A DNA stretch of 64,000 nucleotides, from positions 53,445-117,444 of the forward strand of contig NZ_MVIH01000015.1 of NCBI RefSeq assembly GCF_002086695.1, given 5' to 3'. Under the pieces are notes generated by a model. It was not told where the DNA came from. It made no database searches and saw only the letters and a program-made list of their open reading frames with translations. Numbering within the stretch: position 1 is the first letter of the stretch; each line of letters begins with the position of its first letter. Positions 1 through 7,775 of this stretch are shown in pieces. Made by a program: the position numbers and the translations under genes. Source of the stretch: Mycolicibacterium rhodesiae (GTDB lineage Bacteria; Actinomycetota; Actinomycetes; Mycobacteriales; Mycobacteriaceae).

Positions 1-2
1 CC

Positions 3-1406
3 GCCATCGGGCTGGCCGGTCTGGCCCTCATCCTGGCCGCATGCACCCTGCTGACTCCGGACACCCCATACCCCGGCACCGCAGCACTGGTGCCCACACT
101 CGGCGCGGCCCTCGTCATCACCGCCGGCTGCGCAACACCCACCGCAGGATGCGGGCGTCTGCTGGGACTGGCGCCCATGCGCGCCATCGGCCAGATCTCC
201 TACTCCTGGTACCTCTGGCACTGGCCCGTTCTCATACTCACTCCCATCGCACTGGGTCATCCACTCGGACTACCAGCGCGGCTGGCGGCTGCCGCGGTCA
301 GCGCCGTCCTGGCCGCGCTGACACTGCGCTATCTGGAAAATCCACTGCGCTTCAGTCCGGGTATCCGTAACTCACCCTGGCGCAGTCTCGGGCTCGGCGC
401 ACTATCGACCGCGCTCGCCGTCACCGTCAGCAGCGCGCTCCTATTCGTTATCCCATCACCGATCGGCCGGGGTGCCCCTGCCACACCGCTGGTCATCACC
501 GCGCCGACCATCCCGCCCGGCGCCCCGATCAGCGCCTACGACACCGCCGTCCACAACGTCTTCGCCCAGGTTCACGCCGCCGTCGCCGAATCCGCCAACC
601 TCACGGCAGTCCCGGTCAACCTCACCCCGCCCCTGGCCGACGCGAACAGCAAAGGCATCAAGACCTTTATCGCCGACACCTGCTTTAGCACCATCAATCA
701 GGTGGCGCAGCCTGAGTGCGCCAGTGGTGATCTGGCGTCCCCCGAAACTGTCGCCCTGATCGGCGACTCCCACGCCGCGATGTTCAACCCGGCCTTCGGC
801 CAGATCGCGAATCAGCGGCATTGGCGCCTGGAATCGCTGTCCAAACGCGGATGCCCAATGCTGGACTTACCCCTCGAGATCCCGGACCCGACAAGGGAAT
901 ACCGGGAGTGCGCGGTGTGGCGCACAGCCATCATGTCCCGACTTCGCACCGAACACCCCCGACTGATCGTCCTCAGCCTCCAGCGCAATTACAGCGGCGT
1001 CTACAAGGGCCAAAGTTTCACGCCATTCGACCCCATCTGGCTGGCCAGCCTCACTCGTTTGATCGGCGATCTGCGCAGCACCGGCGCTCAGGTCCTCGTC
1101 CTGGGCCCCATTCCCATCCCACAAACCGATGTACCAGAATGTCTGGCCAGCCACCTGACAGTCGCCGCCGCCTGCGCACTATCCCCCCTCAGCCAATCTG
1201 GCATCTCCGCCGAAAAGGTCGCCGCTACAGCCGCTGGCGGGTATTACGCCGACCTCACCGACCTGTTTTGCACCAACAACCGCTGCCCCGTCATAATCGG
1301 CAACACCTTGGTCTACTTCGACATCAGCCACCTCACCGCGGAGTACTCCCGGATACTGGCGCCCGTGATGGGCGCGCTAGCTGACCGTGCGCTCGCAGGC
1401 GACTGA
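3..1406 (+). CDS. Acyltransferase-3 family membrane protein with C-terminal SGNH domain (5' truncated by window edge)
   Basis: The open frame runs in from the left edge, so the N-terminus and most of the ten-helix acyltransferase domain are missing. What remains starts with hydrophobic helices including SYSWYLWHWPVLI, a hallmark of OafA/YrhL-type acyltransferases, and then LRYLENPLR. About 300 residues of periplasmic C-terminal domain follow. It carries the SGNH block I GDSHAAMF (about nt 764-785) and the block V Asp/His pair in FDISHLTAEY near 1318-1340. Proteins of this build O-acetylate or O-acylate cell-surface glycans or glycolipids, moving the acyl group across the membrane and then transferring it outside. 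The neighbours are glycolipid genes or their remnants, which agrees with this role. The acceptor cannot be told. Confidence 0.85.
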   Translation, partial: AIGLAGLALILAACTLLTPDTPYPGTAALVPTLGAALVITAGCATPTAGCGRLLGLAPMRAIGQISYSWYLWHWPVLILTPIALGHPLGLPARLAAAAVSAVLAALTLRYLENPLRFSPGIRNSPWRSLGLGALSTALAVTVSSALLFVIPSPIGRGAPATPLVITAPTIPPGAPISAYDTAVHNVFAQVHAAVAESANLTAVPVNLTPPLADANSKGIKTFIADTCFSTINQVAQPECASGDLASPETVALIGDSHAAMFNPAFGQIANQRHWRLESLSKRGCPMLDLPLEIPDPTREYRECAVWRTAIMSRLRTEHPRLIVLSLQRNYSGVYKGQSFTPFDPIWLASLTRLIGDLRSTGAQVLVLGPIPIPQTDVPECLASHLTVAAACALSPLSQSGISAEKVAATAAGGYYADLTDLFCTNNRCPVIIGNTLVYFDISHLTAEYSRILAPVMGALADRALAGD

Positions 1407-1424
1407 CCACGCAGCGTGGAGCCA

Positions 1425-1520
1425 TCAGTCCTTTACATCGCTCGCGCTGTGCCTGAACGAGAAGTCCCGGTGGCCGAAATGCTGAGGATTGTGCTAACCG
1501 CGAGGATCGCCGCCTGCGCG
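1425..1520 (-). pseudogene. 3' remnant of a GtrA-family gene
   Basis: Reading the minus strand gives FGHRDFSFRHSASDVKD then TGA. This matches the end of the intact GtrA gene at 9812-10288, which finishes FGHRYFSFRRSASDVKN. The nucleotide similarity continues about 90 bases inward and then fades; no start or transmembrane part is present. It is a broken-off tail left by a past rearrangement. Confidence 0.75.
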
Positions 1521-1524
1521 AGAA

Positions 1525-1690
1525 TTCGGTCGCCACACCCCGTTGACGCCGCCGGGCGAATTCTTCGATGCTGTCCGCCGCAGCGGCAACGCTGTCACCA
1601 CTCGGGAGCCAAATTCTTGCGCAGGCCTTTGACCAGTGTCGTTTCGGTGGTGGTCGAAATCCGCCGACCGCCCCCACTTAGCCTCTGACC
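1525..1690 (-). pseudogene. 3' remnant of a GT1 (Gtf-type) glycosyltransferase
   Basis: Two minus-strand frames together give ISTTTETTLVKGLRKNLAPE and then DSVAAAADSIEEFARRRQRG. These match the C-terminus of the intact Gtf at 40799-42067 (AAATEKTLVKDLRTILAPE, then DSVTTAADLLEDFARRRR). The two halves are in different frames, so at least one frameshift has occurred, and the catalytic HHGGAGT region is absent. It directly abuts the methyltransferase remnant on its other side. Confidence 0.75.
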
Positions 1691-2260
1691 GAGCTGCGCA
1701 GCTGCCGGATTCCTAGCCACCCATGTTGTGGGAAGCCTCCCAGTTGCCCGAGAATTCCGTGAACTTCTCCTCGACCTCGGCGTCTGGCTCGGCTGGTCGA
1801 CACGGCTGACATCGCAGGCATCGGGCCGCAGGGTGTACGGCCTCGACACCTTCGAGGGACTGGCGAGCACTGGCAGATCGAAGACAGTTCCTCATCAAGC
1901 AGAGCACGTTCTCGCTGTCCGATCCCACGTCACAACGGTTCCCGCGCGATACCGCGTCACTGTCCGCGACGGGTGTTCCCGACACGCTCGGGCGCGACGT
2001 CCAGTACGTCAAGGGCAGCACCTACAACACCCTGGCGCCGTTCCTTGTCAAGCACCCCGGCGCGCCGATTCGGCTGTTCCACATGGACCTAGACCTGGAC
2101 CTGCCAAAGCTGCCTGCACGCGCTGGAAACCTGCAAGGACCGCTTCGTAGGGATCGATCCTCGTCTTTGACGAGTGCCTGGTGACCTACGGTGAAATGCG
2201 CGCGTTCTTCGAATTCGCCACCCGCTACGAACTGCGGTGGGGAACCACATTTACTTCAAA
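1690..2260 (+). pseudogene. Decayed copy of the TylF-like methyltransferase gene
   Basis: The stretch is co-linear with the intact gene at 29346-30452. LLLDLGVWLGWSTRLTSQAS is followed by VYGLDTFEGL, then shifted frames encoding the FHMDLD region, then GEMRAFFEFATRYEL. Several small insertions and deletions break the frame (for example just after 1860 and near 2095), and both ends are missing: it has lost the N-terminal membrane helices and the last 90 or so residues. It is not expected to make a functional protein. The AT-rich DNA from about 2250 to 2372 shows nothing recognisable. Confidence 0.85.
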
Positions 2261-2372
2261 AGAGCCCGAAAACCTCAGTTATCACACTATCATTCCAACC
2301 GTTGAAATATACAAGAATTGCGATAACACCGTAAACCGCGAAAACTGCTGCAAACAAGCGCGCAGAGCGAGA

Positions 2373-3254
2373 TCACGTACCCACCGGATGCCGTCCCTCT
2401 CCGACACTTTTGCTATTTAATTGACTGCGCATCCGGTCATCCAGCCGAATATATACCGCCCGGCGCGCAAAAGCATTCGCATGCGCGCGCGTACTGCCGA
2501 CCAACACGTCGCGGCTGCCGATTACGCCGGGGTTCTCCGCCGCGAATTTCTTGAAGAACGCGATGAATTGTTCTGCTTGGGTGCGCACCAACCGCACACT
2601 CCACTGCGAATCGCTGATCCGGAACGCAGCGAGTGGCCGTGGCACCACCACCAAGTCACCTCGCAATAGCACGGCGCAATACGCAGCCAAATCCAGCAGA
2701 AACGCTTGTCGCCCGTCCCAGCCGCCAGCATCAATCAGCGCCGCCCGCCGGAACAGCACGGATGCGGGCTCGCCAAATATGTTGGTGCCAGCCACAACAG
2801 TCCGCCGAATCGCCTCCCCCCCGCCAACAGCACCCTTGAGTCCTGCCAGCCCCCGATTACGCAGTACCATCCCGCCGGCCGCGTCGATCACGTCCCTGCG
2901 ACTGGCCGCGAGCGCCGCCGACGAATTCGCTGTCAGCGCTTCCACCTGCGCCGCAAGACATTCCGGATACAGCACATCATCGCCACAAACCAGCTTCACG
3001 AACTCGCCGGCGGCACGAGCGGTGACGGCATTCCAGTTCGCCGCTCCTCCTCCACCGGAAGCCAAGCGACTCAATCGGACTCGCGGGTCAGCAGAGTACT
3101 TCTGCAACGCCTCCCAGGTGCCGTCAGTTGAGCTGTGGTCGGAGACCAACAGTTCGAAGTCGGTGAAAGTTTGACCGAGGATCGAGCGCATGGTGGCATC
3201 GATGAACGCAACGCTGTTGTAGGCCGGAATGACGACCGAGACGCGCGGGCTCAC
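2373..3254 (-). CDS. Family 2 glycosyltransferase
   Basis: A GT-A fold glycosyltransferase of about 293 residues. It begins with VSVVIPAYNS and carries the acidic nucleotide-binding motifs SDHSSTDGT and VCGDD, with a DxD-like metal site in the second. Enzymes like this add one sugar from a nucleotide-sugar donor to a lipid- or glycan-bound acceptor on the cytoplasmic side. I chose the GTG at 3254 because it overlaps the stop of the upstream GtrA gene as GTGA and sits just before the conserved first strand; the frame is open further upstream, but that part reads as GtrA in another frame. It is the third gene of a GtrB-GtrA-GT2 operon. Donor and acceptor are unknown. Confidence 0.85.
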   Translation of the reverse strand: MSPRVSVVIPAYNSVAFIDATMRSILGQTFTDFELLVSDHSSTDGTWEALQKYSADPRVRLSRLASGGGGAANWNAVTARAAGEFVKLVCGDDVLYPECLAAQVEALTANSSAALAASRRDVIDAAGGMVLRNRGLAGLKGAVGGGEAIRRTVVAGTNIFGEPASVLFRRAALIDAGGWDGRQAFLLDLAAYCAVLLRGDLVVVPRPLAAFRISDSQWSVRLVRTQAEQFIAFFKKFAAENPGVIGSRDVLVGSTRAHANAFARRAVYIRLDDRMRSQLNSKSVGEGRHPVGT

Positions 3255-3724
3255 CGGGCACGCCGAAACGAAAAGTCGCGATGGGCAAACCAGCTGTAGA
3301 TGACCTGCACTCCAGCAATCGCGAATTGTGACAGCAGCGGCTGCCACCCGAGCCCCTCAACCAGCACCGGCAGCATAACGAAGTTAAAAGCCAGCGAGGA
3401 AATATTGACCAATTCGAACCGCGCCAGATCACGCATAACGTGTCCGCGAACCCGGAATACGAACCTGCGATGCAGTACAAATGCGCACAGCACTGAAACG
3501 ATGTGCGCCCCCAGTAACGCGACCATATAGTTCATGCCCCCCTTGGGCAGCATCCACAGGAACAGGGCGTAGCAGGCCGTTCCGATACCCGTATTCGTCG
3601 CTCCGACCATGACGAAGGCGATGCGCTGGTCCCGGATCAGCCGCAGCAGCCGCCCGGGCGCACCTGTGATACCTGCCGTGGGGCCGCCGACCTCGCCATG
3701 TCCTGACTCCACGCCGGATGTCAT
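3251..3724 (-). CDS. GtrA-family membrane protein (putative polyprenyl-linked sugar flippase)
   Basis: A 157-residue protein with four hydrophobic helices and the family features RFVMVGATNTG-like near the start and VLHRRFVFR in the middle, ending FAHRDFSFRRAR. GtrA proteins are thought to move polyprenyl-phosphate-linked sugars, made by a partner GtrB-type glycosyltransferase, across the membrane. The start ATG at 3724 overlaps the stop of the upstream GT2 (ATGA), and its stop overlaps the next GT2 start, so the three genes are translationally coupled. A second intact GtrA lies at 9812-10288 and a fragment of a third at 1425-1520. Confidence 0.85.
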   Translation of the reverse strand: MTSGVESGHGEVGGPTAGITGAPGRLLRLIRDQRIAFVMVGATNTGIGTACYALFLWMLPKGGMNYMVALLGAHIVSVLCAFVLHRRFVFRVRGHVMRDLARFELVNISSLAFNFVMLPVLVEGLGWQPLLSQFAIAGVQVIYSWFAHRDFSFRRAR

Positions 3725-4716
3725 GAATTCCGATGCCCCCAGCCGAGCCCACGAAGCGGCTCGACGGGCCGGTCACCTGTGCAGGTGACCTCTCTGATCA
3801 TGTAAAGGGGTCGGCCTTTGCTCTGGTCGTACAACCGGCCGAGATAAGCGCCCAAGGCGCCCAACATCAGAAACTGCATAGAGCTCAGCAGACAAAGCAC
3901 AGCCATCAGCGACGCCCAGCCGCGCGCCGTCTGCCCCCATAGCAGCGTCCCCAGTATCGTGTAAACCGTGAACAACGACCCGGCCGCTGCCATGAACCAG
4001 CCGATACTGGTCGATAACTTCAGCGGGGCAACCGAAAAGCCGGTCAGGGCGTCGGCCGCAAATTTCACCATCTTTCTGAACGGGTACTTGCTCTCCCCGG
4101 CCACTCTGGCCTTGCGGTCGTAGATCAGCGGGACCTGCCGACCACCGATCCAGGCGATCATGCCGCGTATGAATCGATGTCGCTCCGGCATGCTGATCAG
4201 CAGGTCAAGGACTTCACGGCTGATCAACCGGAAATCGCCCGCGTCGTGCGGGATCTCGACTTCGGTGATCCGACTCAGCGTGCGGTAAAAAACTCTGGCG
4301 GTGAGCTTCTTGAACAGACCCTCGCCCTCACGTGTACGGCGCTGGCCATACACGACGTCGGCGCCGCCATCCATCAGCGCCAACATGTCCGGCAGCAGTT
4401 CGGGCGGATCCTGCAGATCGGCGTCGATGATCAGAATCCGCTCGCCGCGACACACACTCAACCCAGCGGTGAGCGCCAATTGGTGGCCATGATTCCGCAT
4501 CAACTGCACAGCCACGATGCGCGGGTCGTCTGCGGCGGCCTTGGACATCACCTCCCAGGTGGTGTCCCGGGAGCCATCGTCGACCAGCACTACCTCGCTG
4601 GATCCGCCCATCGCGTCAAGAACCGCACCGACCCTGCGCAAGAACTCCGGCAGCACCGCCTCCTCGTTGAAGCACGGTGCCACGACGGAGACCGCCGGCT
4701 GGCTAGGCATGGTCAT
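3721..4716 (-). CDS. GtrB/DPM1-like family 2 glycosyltransferase with C-terminal membrane helices
   Basis: A 331-residue protein. The catalytic domain starts VSVVAPCFNEE, has VLVDDGSRDTTWEV and the metal-binding IDADLQDPPE, and is followed by two membrane helices from about residue 230 to 300. This layout is typical of enzymes that load a sugar onto polyprenyl phosphate for later use by periplasmic glycosyltransferases. The adjoining GtrA and the separate GT2 complete a three-gene bactoprenol-type glycosylation cassette. ATG at 4716 and an in-frame ATG at 4710 are both possible starts. A paralogue of similar build sits at 13585-14523. The attached sugar cannot be predicted. Confidence 0.88.
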   Translation of the reverse strand: MTMPSQPAVSVVAPCFNEEAVLPEFLRRVGAVLDAMGGSSEVVLVDDGSRDTTWEVMSKAAADDPRIVAVQLMRNHGHQLALTAGLSVCRGERILIIDADLQDPPELLPDMLALMDGGADVVYGQRRTREGEGLFKKLTARVFYRTLSRITEVEIPHDAGDFRLISREVLDLLISMPERHRFIRGMIAWIGGRQVPLIYDRKARVAGESKYPFRKMVKFAADALTGFSVAPLKLSTSIGWFMAAAGSLFTVYTILGTLLWGQTARGWASLMAVLCLLSSMQFLMLGALGAYLGRLYDQSKGRPLYMIREVTCTGDRPVEPLRGLGWGHRNS

Positions 4717-5094
4717 GGCTCGACAATCTAATTCACAGCGATGTCAAATACCGGGCTTTTCGCGCCCATTGGAGTCGAGTTCAGCGAGCCGTAACACGAC
4801 TGCCCGAGAATGTGTCGATTCGCAGGCCTGATCGATGAGCATGCCCTCAGCACATGAGGCAGGACGGGAAGACCCGCAATGAGCAGCTTTATCCAAAGCT
4901 GCCACACCCGATAGCAAAAACCCAGTCATCGCACGACGCGGACCAGCTTCTACAAGGACGCACCGCTCAACACCACGAGTGCGGATTTCCGCGAGGCCGA
5001 GCGGCCTAGCGGGTGTATACGGGCCGCGAAGCCGCGGGATCGTTCGGAAGGTGGACTGCCCGCCGGTCCATCCACACGTTGTCGTGGGCTTTCG
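4717..5094. other. Intergenic stretch without a recognisable gene
   Basis: Short open frames exist on both strands but none resembles a known protein or has a convincing ribosome-binding site. It must hold the promoter of the minus-strand GtrB-GtrA-GT2 operon. I see no repeat or RNA gene. Confidence 0.5.
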
Positions 5095-5250
5095 ACTATG
5101 CCTGCGCCACCCGTTGATTTCGTCGAATATCGGCGGCGCAGCGTGTGAGCGCGCGGCCCAGGGTAATCATCTCCCGCAGCCCGAAGGGCACCCCTTTGCT
5201 CGCCGAGTCGATCAGGGCGCCCACCTGGGGCGTCCTTTTCCGCGGTCGGG
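5095..5250 (-). mobile_element. Remnant of an ISL3-type transposase
   Basis: The minus strand reads IDSASKGVPFGLREMITLGR followed by ALTRCAADI. This resembles the C-terminal part of ISL3-family transposases, where a stretch of the form LREhITLGRTLxxRAADVLAYFD precedes the conserved GPTEAINGR. A stop follows soon after and the catalytic parts are gone. It ends where the phosphatase fragment begins, so it probably marks the breakpoint of a rearrangement. Confidence 0.55.
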
Positions 5251-5251
5251 T

Positions 5252-5406
5252 TCGCGGTAGGTGTGATCAAAGGCCTAACTGCAAGTATTGTCACCTCATT
5301 GTCCCCTCACCGAATGGAAGCTGACGACGTTGGGTGCGTTCACATCGATGGAATCCGGACTCGGCGAGACGATTTATATGGGGCAAGTTCTAATGAAAAA
5401 CTGCCG
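5252..5406 (+). pseudogene. 3' fragment of a histidine-phosphatase gene
   Basis: The bases encoding GVIKGLTASIVTSLSP match the end of the intact phosphatase at 23920-24414 (GVIKGLTASTVTPPNG). As in the intact locus, a GT87-like gene follows directly. The RHG active-site half is missing. The frame happens to run on into the next gene, which would wrongly extend that gene's start to 5263. Confidence 0.7.
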
Positions 5407-6855
5407 ATGAGAGGGGTCCTGGCAGCGGCCGCCTCTCAAACGGAGCGCACGATCTTGCTGGGCACGGTGCTGTTGGCGTCTGCTGTATCGGCGGTGGTGG
5501 GCTACGTTCTGACGCAGTATTTCGCGGTCGACGTGCTTTCATCTCTGATGGCCGCCGTACCCGAGGATTGTTACATCCGTGGGGCGGTCAACATCGGTCG
5601 GCACTGTTTCACAGACCATGTGACGGCGTCGCTGGTCGGTATGCAACCAAACCCGTTCGACTACCAATACTCCTTGCCTCAATTGGATCGTCCGGCGACG
5701 GGGAATTATCCGGCGGCTGCCTATATCCCGCATTTGTTGTTCGCGCTTCCCGGCCGCTGGCTGGGTGTGCCGGTCATCGCGCTGGTCGGCTATCTGATTG
5801 CCCTGGCGATAGCTGTCATGTCCGCCGCTATGTGGGCAGCCCGCACCGCGCGTGGTCTGGACTGGGCGGTGATCATCGTTGCGCTGGGTGCGGCTGCCAT
5901 TCCGGCGTGGGCTGCGGTCGATACGGGGAATTCGGCTGGATTCTTGGTGCCGATCGGGCTGGTCTTTCTTGTGGCATTGCGGCGGCAGCGGTGGGCACTC
6001 GTTGCGATGATGGTGATCCTGGCCACGTTGATCAAGCCGCAGTTCGTTGTCCTTGGTGTGGTGTTATTGGCAGCGCGGCAATGGAAATGGAGTGGCATCG
6101 CTTTCGGTGGCGCCGCGCTCTTCAGCATCGGCGCCTTTGCGCTGTGGCCCCGAGATTTTCCGACGACAATCGCGCAATCAATCGATAGCCTCATCGGATA
6201 CGGCGACCACGGCGGGGACGGTGGCTCACAGAACGCATCGTTCAGCACTCTTTTCCAATTGATCGCAAGCTCGGTCAAATTCTTCCAGACCGGCGCAGTT
6301 CCTGACGGCTACTTTGCTGGTACGCGATCGCTGATCGCGTACGGCACGCTCGTCGTCATTGTTGCCGCCGTGCTGCTGATCGGGAGGCGTATCCCCCCGG
6401 TGATGGCAGGTGTGGTCCTGTTGCCGACGGCCGCACTTTTTCCACCGTTCACCAATATTTACTATCTGGTGTTCGTCTTGCCGATAGCAGCGATCGTCGT
6501 CCGCGACCCTGACGGGCCACCGGGCAGCGGGATATTCGATCAGTTCGCAGCCGGAGGTGATCGTCGGCGTGCGCCCGGGATTTGCGTAAGTCTGGCCGTG
6601 GCATTCAGTATCGCACTTCTGCCACTCGCCTTCATTTCCCCGGTCCAGATTCCCATCTATGCGCAGTTCGGGGCCAGGGGTATAACCGGTTACACACCGA
6701 TCGTTGGGACCACTCTGGTGTTCACGGGCTTCTGGTGGCTGGTCACTTGCATCGTAATCCTCGCCTCCTACGCACGAAGAGCTGGTCAACCAACTACCGG
6801 CGTTCGCGCCTTTGATGTCGACACGTCAACCGTAAACAGCCAGCGGTCCGGCTGA
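5407..6855 (+). CDS. GT87/DUF2029-like polytopic membrane protein, copy A (putative polyprenyl-sugar glycosyltransferase)
   Basis: About 482 residues with at least ten hydrophobic segments. After the first helix there is a periplasmic-type loop with conserved Cys and aromatic residues (PEDCYIRGAVNIGRHCF, QPNPFDYQY, LDRPATGNYP). The layout suggests a GT-C glycosyltransferase that uses polyprenyl-phosphate sugars outside the membrane, as GT87 mannosyltransferases do; this is inferred from topology, as no catalytic residue can be assigned with certainty. I placed the start at ATG 5407 because it lines up with the coupled start of the almost identical copy B (22502-23920), while upstream codons belong to a phosphatase fragment. 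Copy A has lost the phosphatase partner and its coupled translation start, so its expression is less certain. Confidence 0.75.
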   Translation: MRGVLAAAASQTERTILLGTVLLASAVSAVVGYVLTQYFAVDVLSSLMAAVPEDCYIRGAVNIGRHCFTDHVTASLVGMQPNPFDYQYSLPQLDRPATGNYPAAAYIPHLLFALPGRWLGVPVIALVGYLIALAIAVMSAAMWAARTARGLDWAVIIVALGAAAIPAWAAVDTGNSAGFLVPIGLVFLVALRRQRWALVAMMVILATLIKPQFVVLGVVLLAARQWKWSGIAFGGAALFSIGAFALWPRDFPTTIAQSIDSLIGYGDHGGDGGSQNASFSTLFQLIASSVKFFQTGAVPDGYFAGTRSLIAYGTLVVIVAAVLLIGRRIPPVMAGVVLLPTAALFPPFTNIYYLVFVLPIAAIVVRDPDGPPGSGIFDQFAAGGDRRRAPGICVSLAVAFSIALLPLAFISPVQIPIYAQFGARGITGYTPIVGTTLVFTGFWWLVTCIVILASYARRAGQPTTGVRAFDVDTSTVNSQRSG

Positions 6856-6869
6856 TACTGCAGCCGTAG

Positions 6870-7020
6870 ATCTGAAGAATTGGTTTCGCGGCGTCAGGCC
6901 GTGGGGATTTCGGGCTCGGAATTGGTGTCGTCGTCGCCATCGTGACCAGACCGGCAGCATGGTGACGATGTGGTTGGCGATCAGCAGGATCGCTTCAAAC
7001 CCGCTCGGCCCATTTACACC
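6870..7020 (-). mobile_element. Possible C-terminal scrap of a DDE transposase
   Basis: Minus-strand translation gives LLIANHIVTMLPVWSRWRRR followed by HQFRAR. A Trp-Arg-rich tail of this kind is common at the end of several actinobacterial transposases (IS701-like among others). There is no catalytic domain and no intact frame. The family assignment is a guess. Confidence 0.3.
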
Positions 7021-7067
7021 GTCTTCAGCACACGCTCCGTCAATAATGCGCAGCTAGCATCCCTCAC

Positions 7068-7345
7068 CTGCTGAATTTCAACGGCAACCGATTCCAGTAA
7101 ACAGAGGACGCGGGCCACCGCTCGGGTGGGAAGGTCGCGGCGGTGCCGTTGATAGCGATGGTCGCTGAGCGCAGCGGGCGTAGTTGCTTGATCGCCTTGG
7201 CGATGGCCAGGCCGTTGCGTTCCTGAATGTTGTGTGCGCCGGCGGGCGGCGAAGACGATGGTCAGGTGCGCTTCGATGGAGTCGCGGGTGCGGTGAAACT
7301 TAGACCGGATGGCGTGTTCCCAGTGAATGAGTCCACCTGACTCAG
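7068..7345 (-). mobile_element. Remnant of an IS1634-type transposase
   Basis: On the minus strand FHRTRDSIEAHLTIVFAA is followed, after a frameshift, by IAKAIKQLRPLRSATIAING. This order matches the C-terminal part of IS1634-family transposases (DSIEAHLTIVFAAL then IKKxVRTLRPLR). It lacks the N-terminal two thirds and contains at least one frameshift. Confidence 0.55.
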
Positions 7346-7496
7346 AAACGGGGACTCGTCAGCGGTACGCACCTTCCGCAGGTTCGCCACCGCCCGAAAC
7401 TACCCGCTTAGCACCCCAAGCGGCGCACTAAGCCAGTCAAACTGCAGGTCAACGACTCGGCAGTCCCGAAACTCGCCGACCATGACCTAAGTCAAG

Positions 7497-7560
7497 CCTC
7501 AGGCCGAATTTCAGCGGCAAGCGATACCAGTAAAACAGAGCATGCGGGCCATGTGGCCTA
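7497..7560 (-). repeat. Diverged second copy of the IS-remnant 3' end
   Basis: About 43 bases at 7505-7553 closely match 7075-7118; both encode YWxRLPLKF on the minus strand, once after WPASSV and once after GPHALF. So a second short transposase tail lies about 430 bases from the first. The DNA from 7345 to 7775 otherwise shows no gene and holds the promoter of the next gene. Confidence 0.5.
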
Positions 7561-7775
7561 TACATTGGCCACGCCAGGAAAAGCGCACATACATACATAG
7601 AGGTTGAGGCCACAAGTATGCCAACTTCATCACCGGAATTCGAGTAGGACGTGTGCATCGTCGGTGGTTGTGGCCAAGTCTGTCTTACCCTGCGCTCATT
7701 TCGCCGGCCCGAACCACCGTCGTGGTCCGGTGTGCCCGTCGATGGGCACGGCCACGCGGCGTTGGGAGCGGGGCG

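Noticed and set aside
5263..5406. Longer N-terminus for GT87-like copy A
   Set aside because: These codons match the tail of the histidine phosphatase, and copy B starts at the position equivalent to 5407.
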